The notes: generated by a model from the sequence alone, not told the origin. 64,000 bases of DNA from Bacillota bacterium (GCA_023459275.1 JAEWVC010000064.1:1-64000), one strand, 5' to 3'. Counted from the stretch's first letter, positions 50,263-59,061 are shown. Numbers and translations: made by a program.

Positions 50263-50535
50263 TCAGATCCTGTGCATGGCGTCGAAAATATCCGTGCGCT
50301 GCATGTGGATGGACATACCCATCCAATGCCCTACCCCGGTCAGTTCCTCCAACACGCCTGCGAAATCCTCCGCCGCGCCGTCCAGATCCACGATCATCAG
50401 CATGGTAAAATAGCCGCCCAGGATGGTCTGCGTGATATCCAGGATGTTGATGTTCAGCTCGCTCAATTTGCCGGCCACCCCGGCAATGATCCCCGTGCGG
50501 TCGGCCCCGGTGACGGAAACCAGTGCCTTTGTCAT
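50263..50535 (-). CDS. ACT domain protein (UPF0237 family)
   Basis: 90 aa, a single ACT ligand-binding domain: ALVSVTGADRTGIIAGVAGKLSE, INILDITQTILGGYFTML. Typical size for UPF0237. Presumed to bind an amino acid or similar small molecule and to act with the UPF0210 protein that follows. AAAAGGGGG precedes the ATG at 50535; the longer frame upstream overlaps the promoter area. Confidence 0.93.
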   Translation of the reverse strand: MTKALVSVTGADRTGIIAGVAGKLSELNINILDITQTILGGYFTMLMIVDLDGAAEDFAGVLEELTGVGHWMGMSIHMQRTDIFDAMHRI

Positions 50536-50606
50536 ACCCGTTCCCCCTTTTCGGAAATGAAAGCGCCCCGCGCTTCCATAGACTATACCTGCGGTTCCCC
50601 GGAATG

Positions 50607-51782
50607 TCAACGGCCTGATGTCCTTTTCAGCGGTTTGTACACGGAGATCGCCTTGGCCGGGCACATCTCCTGGCAGCAGTAGCACCTGATGCATTTTTGA
50701 TAGTTGTACCGCGGCGCTTTGTCCCGCACCTTGTCAAGAAAAATCGCCTTTCCCTCCACGGGGCAGCTTTCCACGCACATGCCGCAGCGCACACATTTTT
50801 GGGGATCAGCCACAGGCCGCTCCCGCAAGGCCGGGATCAGGCGGGTCAGGTTCAGCGCATACCCCTTTGCCCCGGCGCCGCGGAACACCCGAAATTCCGG
50901 TTTTCCGTACCGCCGGGCCATTTCGTCCATGGATATTTCCCCTTCGGGTGTGAGCACCGTGATTTGTTCCTCCCGCCAGGTGCCAACGCCCGCCTGCTCC
51001 GCCGCCACATTGGTGGGCAGTAAAGCCGGAGGCAGGCTTGTGAGGCGGCAGAACACGCTGTCCAGCGCTACGGGATCCTCCGAAAACAGCAGCACCTTCA
51101 TCTCAACCGGCGTGCCGGAGGAAGGCCCGTTCCCTTCCATGGCCACAATGCCGTCCATGATGTGCAGCCGGGGCTTTACCACCGTATTCAGGTCCGCCAG
51201 CATCCTGGCAAACCTGATGGCGTCGGGGTATTTTGCGTGCCCGGCCCCTTTGTTCAGGCCAAGCACACAACCGTAGGTGTTCTTTACCGCGCCTGTCAGC
51301 CGCTCCAGCGCGTGGGTTTTCATTTTGGACAGGCTCACGATGGCGTCCGCCTGAAGCACGCCCTCGCAGATTGTGAAATGTTTGCATACCCGTCCGTTAG
51401 GCACCTGCACCTGTCCGCCGCTTGTGAAATCCGCCAAAGGGATGCCCAGTTCACCCGCCGCCTCCATCAGGCCGCACCCCTCCGCCACCCTTGCCACGCT
51501 CAGGGATTTGGGCCCCGGGGAGTCACCGAAGGACAGGTTTTTACAGCCGCTTTCCCGAAGCAGCCTGCCCACCGCCCCGAACACGGAGGGATGGGTGGTC
51601 ACCGCCTTTTCCGGCTCAAACCTGCCCAGCATATTGGGCTTGAGAAGCACCTTTTCCTCTTTTTGAACAAACCGCCCAATGCCCCCCAGCAGCGCGATGC
51701 CCCTGGCCACCGACTCCTCTACTTCCTCTTTCCTGTAGCTGCCGCAAAGCACAAGCGCAACAACGCTTTTTGCTTTTTCCAA
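50607..51782 (-). CDS. DUF362 protein with C-terminal 2x[4Fe-4S] domain
   Basis: 391 aa. The DUF362 domain (about 10-300) has VLLKPNMLGRFEPEKAVTTHP and SLSKMKTHALERLTGAVKN; the ferredoxin domain at the C-terminus has CVRCGMCVESCP and CIRCYCCQEMCP, eight Cys for two clusters. Widespread in anaerobes; some relatives feed electrons to or mature other enzymes, but the role is unsettled. TTG start at 51782 with GGAGGG 7 bases upstream. Sits before the ACT/UPF0210 pair on the same strand. Confidence 0.92.
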   Translation of the reverse strand: MEKAKSVVALVLCGSYRKEEVEESVARGIALLGGIGRFVQKEEKVLLKPNMLGRFEPEKAVTTHPSVFGAVGRLLRESGCKNLSFGDSPGPKSLSVARVAEGCGLMEAAGELGIPLADFTSGGQVQVPNGRVCKHFTICEGVLQADAIVSLSKMKTHALERLTGAVKNTYGCVLGLNKGAGHAKYPDAIRFARMLADLNTVVKPRLHIMDGIVAMEGNGPSSGTPVEMKVLLFSEDPVALDSVFCRLTSLPPALLPTNVAAEQAGVGTWREEQITVLTPEGEISMDEMARRYGKPEFRVFRGAGAKGYALNLTRLIPALRERPVADPQKCVRCGMCVESCPVEGKAIFLDKVRDKAPRYNYQKCIRCYCCQEMCPAKAISVYKPLKRTSGR

Positions 51783-51905
51783 AGGGATCCCTCCTCATCA
51801 TGAGCTGACCGTTGGCATTGTAGCACAATTCGCGGCGCCTTGCTATGCATCCCCCGGAAAATGTGGTACAATCGTGGCTATAAAAGCATCCTGAAGGAGA
51901 CTGTC

Positions 51906-52832
51906 ATGATACGCCAAGCCGCTTTTTCAGGTCCGCACCGGCTGCTAAAAGGAAATCTCCACACCCATACAACGCGTTCCGATGGCCAGGGCACGCCGGA
52001 AGAAGTCATTGCAAAGTATGCGGAAAACGGATACGATTTTCTGGCTCTCACTGATCACAGAATATATAATTATCAAAATTTTCTTCCCGGCAGCACCCTT
52101 ACCATCCTGCCGGGCATGGAAATGGACCGGCAACTGGGAAGCAGGCATGTCCCCTGTTTTCACAGCGTATGCCTTGGCCCCCTTCGGGAGGAAGGCAACG
52201 GTTTTACTCAGGATCAGATATTCGCAAGAGGCGTTGTCAAGAATCAGTATGAATATCAAACACTGCTTAACTGGATCCATGAAAACGGAAACATCACCCT
52301 GTACTGCCATCCCCAATGGAGCGGCACCACAGCCAGGGATTTTGAACAAATGCAGGGCAATTTTGCCCTGGAGATTTACAACAGCGGCTGTGCCCTGGAG
52401 AACGAGATGGACATGGATGCCGCTTACTGGGATGAACTGCTTATTCAGGGCAAAAGGATTTTCGGTGCCGCCGTGGACGACGGCCACAGCATGGCACACC
52501 ACTGCCGGGGCTATGTGATGGTCAACGCCGCAAATACGGCCGTCGGAATTCTGGACGCCTTGTCCCGCGGCGCGTTCTATTCCTCCTGCGGGCCCGAGAT
52601 TTTTGACTTTTTTGTGGAAGACGGCATGGCCGTGGTGGAAACCTCCCCCTGCGACCGGGTATTGTTCCTCTACGGCCGGGAACCCACCAAAATCGTCCGG
52701 GCTGGAAACAGCAAGCTTACCAGAGCCATGTTTTCCGTTCCCGCGCACTTTACCTATCTTCGCGCCGCCGCGGTGGACAGCCTGGGCCGCCGGGCCTGGA
52801 CGAACCCCATCTTCTTTTACGAAGCCGAATGA
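51906..52832 (+). CDS. PHP-domain phosphoesterase-like protein
   Basis: 308 aa. PHP metal motifs: GNLHTHTTRSDG (about 17-28), LALTDHRI, a His in TLYCHPQWSG, and DDGHSMAH. The C-terminal 70 residues form a beta-rich extension. PHP proteins hydrolyse phosphoesters using a trinuclear metal site; substrate unknown. ATG 51906 has AAGGAG 6 bases upstream. Overlaps the MATE gene by 4 bp. Confidence 0.9.
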   Translation: MIRQAAFSGPHRLLKGNLHTHTTRSDGQGTPEEVIAKYAENGYDFLALTDHRIYNYQNFLPGSTLTILPGMEMDRQLGSRHVPCFHSVCLGPLREEGNGFTQDQIFARGVVKNQYEYQTLLNWIHENGNITLYCHPQWSGTTARDFEQMQGNFALEIYNSGCALENEMDMDAAYWDELLIQGKRIFGAAVDDGHSMAHHCRGYVMVNAANTAVGILDALSRGAFYSSCGPEIFDFFVEDGMAVVETSPCDRVLFLYGREPTKIVRAGNSKLTRAMFSVPAHFTYLRAAAVDSLGRRAWTNPIFFYEAE

Positions 52833-54226
52833 AAATTCCATGGCGAGGAAGCGTTTTCGTGCGATTATTTTCACGGCGCAAGGCGGAGGATCCTGCCCTG
52901 CTGTTCACCGGCAGTGAATTGCGGGGCCTGATGCTCCCCCTTCTTTTGGAGCAGCTTCTGATCGTACTGATGAGCATCATCAACACTGTAATGGTATCCT
53001 CCGGCGGCGAGGATGCCGTATCCGCCGTCTCTCTGGTGGACACCATCAATGTTCTGCTGGTGAACGTATTCGTGGCACTGGCCACCGGCGGCGCCGTGAT
53101 CACGGCACAGTATCTTGGCCGCAGGGAACCGGATATGGCCGGAAAGGCAGCCAGGCAGCTTTTATACGTAATGCTGGCTGTTTCGCTGGCCATCAGCGTC
53201 CTTTCCCTCCTGTTTTACCGTGCGCTGCTGCACGCCGTGTTTCCCGGCGTGAACGATGCCGTGATGACAAACGCAGCCACCTATTTTCTGTTGATTATTT
53301 TCAGCTTTCCTTTCCTGTCCGTTTTCAGCGGAGGATCCGCGCTGATGCGGGCTGCCGGAAATTCGAAGGCTTCTCTGATCACGACGCTGATGGTCAACGC
53401 TATCAACGTGGCGGGAAACGCGCTGCTGATCTATGTCTTCGGCCTAGGCGTGAAAGGTGCCGCTCTGGCGGCGGTGATCGCCAGGGTTTTGGGTGCCGTA
53501 GTGATCCTGCTGCTTTTGAAAAATCCCCGTCAGGGGCTTGTTATCCCCTCTCTGAGGCGGTTTGCCTGGGACGGCGATATGGTGAAGCGCATTCTTCGCA
53601 TCGGTGTGCCCAACGGGCTGGAAAACAGCTTCTTCCAACTGGGCAAAATCCTGCTGCAAAGCCTTGTCTCCACCCTTGGCATCACGGCCATGGCCGCCAA
53701 CGCGGTGGCCAACAGCCTGGCAGGGTTTCAAAATATTCCCGGCAGCGCTGTGAGCCTTGCGATGATCACAGTCGTGGGGCGCTGCGTGGGTGCCTCCGAG
53801 TATAACCAGGCAAAGCTGTATGTGAAAAAGCTGATGCGTTTCTCCTATTGGACCATGGGGCTTTTGACGCCTGTGATCCTGCTTTTGCTGCCCTGCGTCA
53901 TTGGCAGCTACGGCCTGAGCGCGGAGGTTGCAAAGAGCGCCTGGCAGCTGATGTTTGTATACACCATCGTCTGCGCCGTGTTCTGGTCCTCCTCCTTCGC
54001 TTTGCCCAATGCCTTGCGCGCCGCGGGGGATGTAAAATTCACCATGGTGGTCTCTACGCTGTCCATGCTGATCTTCCGCATCGGCTTCAGTTATCTTCTG
54101 GTGCAGTTCTTCGGCATGGGACTTATGGGCGTGTGGGTCGCCATGATGATTGATTGGGTGGCACGCTCGGCAGCTTTCTATATACGATACCGCCGGGGCG
54201 TATGGGAGCGCAGGAAGGTTTTGTAA
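52829..54226 (+). CDS. MATE-family efflux transporter
   Basis: 465 aa, 12 predicted membrane helices in two related halves. Family marks: LLLEQLLIVLMSIINTVMVSSGGEDAVSAVSL at the start and AANAVANSLAGFQNIPGSAVSLAM in the second half. Exports cationic drugs or toxins in exchange for Na+ or H+. The start overlaps the PHP stop codon and has no SD of its own, so it depends on translational coupling. A stem-loop repeat follows. Confidence 0.93.
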   Translation: MKIPWRGSVFVRLFSRRKAEDPALLFTGSELRGLMLPLLLEQLLIVLMSIINTVMVSSGGEDAVSAVSLVDTINVLLVNVFVALATGGAVITAQYLGRREPDMAGKAARQLLYVMLAVSLAISVLSLLFYRALLHAVFPGVNDAVMTNAATYFLLIIFSFPFLSVFSGGSALMRAAGNSKASLITTLMVNAINVAGNALLIYVFGLGVKGAALAAVIARVLGAVVILLLLKNPRQGLVIPSLRRFAWDGDMVKRILRIGVPNGLENSFFQLGKILLQSLVSTLGITAMAANAVANSLAGFQNIPGSAVSLAMITVVGRCVGASEYNQAKLYVKKLMRFSYWTMGLLTPVILLLLPCVIGSYGLSAEVAKSAWQLMFVYTIVCAVFWSSSFALPNALRAAGDVKFTMVVSTLSMLIFRIGFSYLLVQFFGMGLMGVWVAMMIDWVARSAAFYIRYRRGVWERRKVL

Positions 54227-54233
54227 GCGTAAG

Positions 54234-54292
54234 CGGGGAGAGGGATTTTTAAAAAAATCCCTCTCCCCGTACCCTACTCCAAAAACTTCATG
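54234..54292 (+). repeat. Stem-loop intergenic repeat, copy 5
   Basis: Perfect 17-bp stem (54234-54250 with 54253-54269, CGGGGAGAGGGATTTTT and complement) and tail TACCCTACTCCAAAAACTTC. An inverted tail (GAAGTTTTTTGGGAATCC) faces it at 54337-54354. It starts 7 bases after the MATE stop. Confidence 0.85.
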
Positions 54293-54377
54293 TTGAAGCC
54301 CGGTTGTCAGATAACGTGATGCTTTCATCACCTCAAGAAGTTTTTTGGGAATCCTTTATTCTGCTTTTGCGGGCGGC

Positions 54378-54845
54378 CTATTTTTGACTTTTTTCCAACG
54401 CCAGCAATTTTTCCTTGATGGGCAGCCCCCCGCCGTAGCCTGTCAGGCTGCCGTCGGCACCTACCACCCGGTGGCAGGGGATAAATACAGGAATCGGGTT
54501 GCGGTTGTTGGCCATGCCAACAGCCCTGGCACCGCCGGGTTTTCCGATCTCCGCGGCCAGCTTGCCGTAGGAGGTTGTTTCCCCATAAGGGATTTTGCTA
54601 AGCGCCTCCCACACCCGCACTTGAAAAGCGGTGCCCGCAGGCGCCAAAGGCAGATCAAAGGCCCGCCTTTCCCCTTGCAGATATTCGTCCAGCTGCCTTG
54701 CCGCTTCCTTCAGCGCCCCTGTCTCCCTGTGAACGGTCTCCTTGGGGGTCTGTTCCCCGCCGAAAAAAAGATGGGTGATCTTTCCGTTTTCTTCCGCCAA
54801 AGCCACTTTCCCCAATGCCGTTTCATACACCCATACGGATTTCAT
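54378..54845 (-). CDS. ogt: Methylated-DNA--protein-cysteine S-methyltransferase
   Basis: 155 aa. The C-terminal DNA-binding domain contains FQVRVWEALSKIPYGETTSYG and the acceptor Cys124 in IPCHRVVGADGSLTGYGGG. It transfers the alkyl group from O6-methylguanine to itself. AAAAGGAG precedes the start. Ogt-type because there is no AdaA domain. Confidence 0.96.
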   Translation of the reverse strand: MKSVWVYETALGKVALAEENGKITHLFFGGEQTPKETVHRETGALKEAARQLDEYLQGERRAFDLPLAPAGTAFQVRVWEALSKIPYGETTSYGKLAAEIGKPGGARAVGMANNRNPIPVFIPCHRVVGADGSLTGYGGGLPIKEKLLALEKSQK

Positions 54846-54902
54846 AGGATTCTCCTTTTCGCATATTGTTATCAGTATATCAAAAAAAGAAGAAGATGCA
54901 AA

Positions 54903-55154
54903 TCATGGCTGCTTCTTCTCTACGAACCACCGCGTCCCCGCCCTGAACAGATGAGTCACACGGCTGCCAATGCGCACGGTATAACGCATGCCGGCTCCCT
55001 TTGCCGAAAGCGCAACGCCGGGGCGGACCTCCAGCACGCTTCCCACCGGATAGCGCTTGCCGTCACCCAAAATGACGCAGGTGGGATGCACCGCGCCATC
55101 CTCCCCGAACCACGCCTCCACACGGACGTATGCTTTTTCGCACCCGCCATCCAT
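54903..55154 (-). CDS. Unrecognised 83-aa basic protein
   Basis: Small beta-rich soluble protein (VRVEAWFGEDGAVHPTCVILGDGKRYPV, YTVRIGSRVTHLFRAGTRWFVE), with alternating charged and aromatic residues like an OB- or SH3-type barrel. No signal peptide or membrane segment. AAGGAAGG upstream of the ATG. Function not deducible. Confidence 0.7.
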   Translation of the reverse strand: MDGGCEKAYVRVEAWFGEDGAVHPTCVILGDGKRYPVGSVLEVRPGVALSAKGAGMRYTVRIGSRVTHLFRAGTRWFVEKKQP

Positions 55155-55256
55155 CTGCCGGCCTTCCTTATCTGTAATTTCCGTTTGATTATAGCAAATA
55201 TCCGTTCGCTTTTACAAGAGGGAAATGTGAGCATTTTCAGATGGAAGAAATCAAAT

Positions 55257-55290
55257 ATGGGGCGGAACAAATTTTCCGCCCCATGTTTCT
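55257..55290 (-). terminator. Terminator of the DUF134-NifX gene
   Basis: 11-bp stem ATGGGGCGGAA/TTCCGCCCCAT (55257-55267, 55274-55284), on the minus strand followed by an AT-rich, not purely T, tract. Confidence 0.6.
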
Positions 55291-55311
55291 ATCAATTCGC
55301 CTTTTTTGTGT

Positions 55312-56115
55312 CTATTCGCCTTGGTGATGCTCCCCGCAATGATGCTGCTCGCCGCAGTCCTCCCCGTGGTTATGGCCATGGTGATCGCAGGTGGCATCCG
55401 AATCATACGCAAGCGTGCCTTTGAGCAGCGAGTCTACCGCCTGGTCGGCACTTCCCGAAACGCCGCCGTACAACTTGACCCCCGCCTCCGCAAGCGCGCG
55501 CTTTGCGCCGCCGCCGATGCCGCCGCAGATCAGCGTATCCACCTGCAGCTTTTTCAAAATATCCGCCAGCGCGCCGTGGCCGCTGCCGTTGGTATTGACC
55601 GTGGTAGCCAGCTTGATCTCGCCGTTTTGCGCGTCATAAATTTTGAAGCGCTCGGTATGTCCAAAATGCTGAAAAACTTCCCCGTTTTCGTAAGTGACCG
55701 CAATACGCATACAACCAAGTCCTTTCTTTTCGATCCCCATTTCTTCGTTCAACCCGTCCGCCCCGCCGGCAAAGCGGTTCCGCCGCCCGCAATGACTGCA
55801 TCCCGGAACCAGCGGTTCCTCCCCGCAAAGGGTGTATGTCCCGCCGCCAATGTCCAGATCCCGCCCGTTTACCAGGCATTCGGCCAACTTCGTTCTGGCG
55901 CTGGCATAGATCGCCTGAGCCGTGGTCCTGGCCACACCCATGTGCAGGGCGCATTCCTCCTGGCTGCACCCCTCCAGGTCGATCAGACGGATGGCCTCGA
56001 ATTCGTCCACCGTCATGCCAATGGCTGTCCGGCCGGCAGAAGGCTCCGCCACCGGGCCAAAGCGCCGCAGCTCAGGCATGCAGCAAACCCGCCGTCCTTT
56101 GATTGGCCTTGGCAC
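55312..56115 (-). CDS. DUF134 - NifX/dinitrogenase-cofactor-type protein with His/Cys-rich tail
   Basis: 267 aa. The N-terminal DUF134 DNA-binding domain (PRPIKGRRVCCMPE, VDEFEAIRLIDLEG, HMGVARTTAQAIYASAR) has an HTH near 50-70; a Cys pair GCSHCGRRN follows; the NifX/NifB-type dinitrogenase iron-molybdenum cofactor domain (about 136-240) has HFGHTERFKIYD and GGIGGGAKRAL. The last 25 residues hold 8 His and 3 Cys, a metal-binding tail. I place the start at GTG 56115 (AAAGGAG 8 bases upstream), matching the usual MPRP start of DUF134; the ATG at 56145 would lie in the operator. Possibly a metal-responsive autoregulator; no nitrogenase genes are nearby. Confidence 0.88.
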   Translation of the reverse strand: MPRPIKGRRVCCMPELRRFGPVAEPSAGRTAIGMTVDEFEAIRLIDLEGCSQEECALHMGVARTTAQAIYASARTKLAECLVNGRDLDIGGGTYTLCGEEPLVPGCSHCGRRNRFAGGADGLNEEMGIEKKGLGCMRIAVTYENGEVFQHFGHTERFKIYDAQNGEIKLATTVNTNGSGHGALADILKKLQVDTLICGGIGGGAKRALAEAGVKLYGGVSGSADQAVDSLLKGTLAYDSDATCDHHGHNHGEDCGEQHHCGEHHQGE

Positions 56116-56132
56116 TGTTTCATCTCCTTTTT

Positions 56133-56183
56133 TGGCATATGCCATTTACAAGGCTATTATACAACATTTTTGGCATATGTCAA
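56133..56183 (-). promoter_or_regulatory. Promoter with paired CATATG operators of the DUF134-NifX gene
   Basis: Minus-strand TTGACA (56178-56183), 16 bp, TATAAT (56156-56161), start near 56149. The 13-mer CATATGCCAAAAA occurs twice in the same orientation: next to the -35 (56167-56179) and just after the transcription start (56129-56141). Both sit in palindromes TTGACATATGCCAA and TGGCATATGCCA (56133-56144). Confidence 0.8.
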
Positions 56184-56245
56184 GAACCAAAATAGGCCAT
56201 GCTTCGCCAATCCGTTAGGGCTTGGTTTTCGGCCTGCCAAACACT

Positions 56246-57010
56246 TTAGAAGCAGATATCCACCTGGTCTCGGTAGGGACTTTTCCCATCCAGCGCATAC
56301 CGGAAATTGCACATCCATGCCGGAGCGAACCCGCTGCGGTGGGCCACAGCCTGGGAGGGAATATTGGAAGAAGCGGTGCCATAGAAAGGAACGACCCCTT
56401 TTTCCAAAATCAGCCGGGCAAGGCGGTTCACCAGGAAAGCGGCTAAGCCCAGGCCCCGGAATTTTTCCATAACATCAATGCCGATCTGCCACATGGCCTC
56501 ACAATCCTGGGAGGCGGCGGCCATTCCAGCGATTTCCCCATCCCGTGTGGCGTAAAGCGCGATCACATCCGGGCGCGGATGGTTCCATTCATACCGCAGC
56601 GCATTTTCAAATCCGGGCACCGCATACAGCCGGCGGATTTGCTCCCCCTCCGCCAACTCCAGCGAAAATCCTTCCGGGCAGGGAAGCATCTCCCTGTCTT
56701 GTCTGTCTGGGATGTAATACAGGGAGTGCCCGTACAGAAAAGGGGCGGAGAAAAGATCATCCCGCCGCTTTCCGGATAGGATGGGGCGCACCCTGTTCAA
56801 GACATCACTCTGTCCACTGGCCACGATCCCCCTGCCCATGGTGACAATTTCCAAATGGCTGTTCTCCATCCGCACAATGCCGCGCCTGCTGTTCAGGCCG
56901 GCCTCGCAAAACACCACGCCGTCTTTCAGGAAATCTTCCGGCGCACACCCCATATCCTGTGCCAATTGTTTCCGAACCACAAGGAGAATTTCGTTTTTTT
57001 CCTTTTCCAT
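56246..57010 (-). CDS. GNAT-family N-acetyltransferase
   Basis: 254 aa. The C-terminal half is a GNAT fold: motif A IGIDVMEKFRGLGLAAFLVNRLARLILEKGV (about 188-218) and motif B with SNIPSQAVAHRSGF. The N-terminal half has an uncharacterised region (about 1-120). Acceptor unknown. AGGAGG precedes the ATG at 11 bases. On the same strand as, and 16 bp after, the methyltransferase gene. Confidence 0.88.
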   Translation of the reverse strand: MEKEKNEILLVVRKQLAQDMGCAPEDFLKDGVVFCEAGLNSRRGIVRMENSHLEIVTMGRGIVASGQSDVLNRVRPILSGKRRDDLFSAPFLYGHSLYYIPDRQDREMLPCPEGFSLELAEGEQIRRLYAVPGFENALRYEWNHPRPDVIALYATRDGEIAGMAAASQDCEAMWQIGIDVMEKFRGLGLAAFLVNRLARLILEKGVVPFYGTASSNIPSQAVAHRSGFAPAWMCNFRYALDGKSPYRDQVDICF

Positions 57011-57026
57011 AGGTGGCCTATCCTCC

Positions 57027-58379
57027 TCAACCTTTGCGCAGGCCTTTGGGATAATGGTTTTGGACCCGTCCGTCGGCCCTTTTCCCCCAGCCCAGCGCCA
57101 GGCCCAAATACCGCATCAGGACCCAGCCTCCGCCATCTCCGGAAGGAAGGGTTTCGCCCCTGAGAAAGGCTTCCGCTTCCCCCTGATCCATGGCGATGGA
57201 ACGGCATCCCTGAAGCCCTTGCCCCGCCATCGCAAGCGCATGGTCAGGCAGGAACCGCCCCCCCTTGTTTTCCCCCAGATGCAGCCCCAGCCGCAAAACC
57301 CGGATGCCGGCAATATCCGGCAATGCGGGCACGGCAACCAGCCTGCCCGCAAACAATCCGTTTGGCGCCGGGCCGGTTGATCCGGTTTCGCTTTGAAAAG
57401 CGGCATAGGCAGCCAGGCTTTCCCGGTCCGGCAAAGGGAGCCCGGCCATCCTGCCTGCATAGGCCGTGGCTTCGCCAGCCGCCTTTTCCATCAGCGCCAC
57501 GAAATGGCCTTCCCCCACCACCCGGTGGGGCCATAGGCGAAGCATGCCGCCCTGGGCGGTGAGCCCCGGGGACAGCGTGAAAGGCCTCAAATGGAATTCC
57601 GGATGATTTTCCAAAAACGCTTCTACAACACCCTCATTTTCCTGGCGGTTGAAGGTGCAGGTGGAGTAACACAAAATGCCCCCGTCTTTTACCATTCCGG
57701 CCGCGCTATGAAGAATATCCCTTTGCCGCCGGGCACAGGAAAGCGGCGTTTGCACCGTCCATTCCAATCTTGTCTCGGGTCGGCGGCGGAACATCCCCTC
57801 GCCGGAGCAAGGGGCATCCACCAGGACCCGGTCAAAAAAGGCCGGCCATTTTCCCTTTAGCTTCGCGGGCTGCTCACAGGTGACGGCAGCGTTGGCCACG
57901 CCCAGGCGCTCCATGGCGGCGGATAGTACCGCAGCCCTTGAAGCCACAGGTTCGTTGCTCACCAGCAGTCCCCGTCCCTTGAGGCGCGAGGCGATTTGTC
58001 CGCTTTTTCCGCCTGGGGCGGCACATAAGTCCAGCACACGTTCCCCGGGCTTGGGATCAAGCGCCGCCACCGCGGCCATGGCGCTGGGCTCCTGCAGATA
58101 ATAGGCCCCCGCCTCCTGCAAAAGATTGGTTCCGGCGGTGGAATCCACAGTGATATACCGCCCTTCCGCCTCCCAGGGAATGGGTGCCAGCAAGCCATCC
58201 ACCCATCGGTCAAGGCCGCCTTCCGGCATCTTGTCCGGGTTGCGCCGAAGCCCCCGGCAAAAGGGCAGGTCATAGGTATGCAAAAAATCCTGCGCCTCCG
58301 CTTTCAAAAGGGGCGCAAGACTTTCTGCAAATCCCTCCGGCAGGGGCGGTACATCATTCCTTCCGGCAGATGCCTTCAT
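57027..58379 (-). CDS. RsmF/RsmB-type RNA m5C methyltransferase (NOL1/NOP2/Sun family)
   Basis: 450 aa. SAM-binding motif VLDLCAAPGGKSGQIA (about 105-120), the catalytic motifs DAPCSGEGMFRRR and STCTFNRQENE with the two Cys, and a C-terminal RsmF-type domain (from about 290) likely binding RNA. Methylates cytosine in 16S rRNA, probably C1407-type as in RsmF. Start at 58379 overlaps the upstream stop (ATGA). Confidence 0.93.
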   Translation of the reverse strand: MKASAGRNDVPPLPEGFAESLAPLLKAEAQDFLHTYDLPFCRGLRRNPDKMPEGGLDRWVDGLLAPIPWEAEGRYITVDSTAGTNLLQEAGAYYLQEPSAMAAVAALDPKPGERVLDLCAAPGGKSGQIASRLKGRGLLVSNEPVASRAAVLSAAMERLGVANAAVTCEQPAKLKGKWPAFFDRVLVDAPCSGEGMFRRRPETRLEWTVQTPLSCARRQRDILHSAAGMVKDGGILCYSTCTFNRQENEGVVEAFLENHPEFHLRPFTLSPGLTAQGGMLRLWPHRVVGEGHFVALMEKAAGEATAYAGRMAGLPLPDRESLAAYAAFQSETGSTGPAPNGLFAGRLVAVPALPDIAGIRVLRLGLHLGENKGGRFLPDHALAMAGQGLQGCRSIAMDQGEAEAFLRGETLPSGDGGGWVLMRYLGLALGWGKRADGRVQNHYPKGLRKG

Positions 58380-59053
58380 GCGTCCATCCACTCCGGGCGC
58401 ATGTATCTTACGATAGGCTTTGCAAGGGGGCGCATCTCATGCGGAAGCTTGGAAAGCACCGCCTGCTCCCCGGTGACCATGGCGATGGGCAGCCCGGTTT
58501 TTTGGGAAACCTCCCAAAGCACTTCCTGGCCCCGGAGCAGAAGCTCCGGCGTAGTCTCCCCCTGCAGGTTGGCGTTATTGACCAATGCATCCACCGTCAT
58601 TCTCGCCCGGAAGGCAATGCGCTCCATCAGCCGCAGGATATCCGCCGCCGTGCGGGAAAGCGGGCGGCATACATTGACTACATACAGCACGGCGGTATTG
58701 CCACGTTCTTTTTCGAAAAACGGGGCATAGCGGCCCAGGGCGACAGCGCCGGTATCATCTCCGCCCACGTCAAACACCACCTGCTCCCCAGGGCTGTCAA
58801 ACACGCTCTGGATTTCCGCAGGCAACGCGGGAATATCCACCCCAGTGTTGGCAAAGGTAGGCATCAGCACGCGTACACCCTTTTCCTCAAGCAGCGCGCA
58901 CCTTTCCCCGCTGCGAAAATAGGGGTTGACAATGTCCAGGTCCACCAGCGCGGTTGTTCCCGCCGATGCCTTTTGAAGGGCAAGATTCAAAGCGATCTCC
59001 GTTTTTCCGCTGCCGTAGTTGCCCACAAGTACGGTCAGGCGGCGATCAAGCAA
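58376..59053 (-). CDS. P-loop ATP-binding protein (SIMIBI/MinD-like)
   Basis: 225 aa. Deviant Walker A VGNYGSGKTE (about 10-19), a switch-type Asp in ALVDLDIVNPYF, and VVFDVGGDDTGA. No membrane helix. Function unknown, and the reading frame has only a TTG at 59053 or a CTG 6-15 codons earlier as start (GGGAGG is 16 bases from the TTG), so the start is uncertain. Lies between a Pro-rich membrane protein and the methyltransferase, following the CdaA/CdaR genes on the same strand. Confidence 0.75.
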   Translation of the reverse strand: MLDRRLTVLVGNYGSGKTEIALNLALQKASAGTTALVDLDIVNPYFRSGERCALLEEKGVRVLMPTFANTGVDIPALPAEIQSVFDSPGEQVVFDVGGDDTGAVALGRYAPFFEKERGNTAVLYVVNVCRPLSRTAADILRLMERIAFRARMTVDALVNNANLQGETTPELLLRGQEVLWEVSQKTGLPIAMVTGEQAVLSKLPHEMRPLAKPIVRYMRPEWMDA

Positions 59054-59061
59054 TTCCAGAC

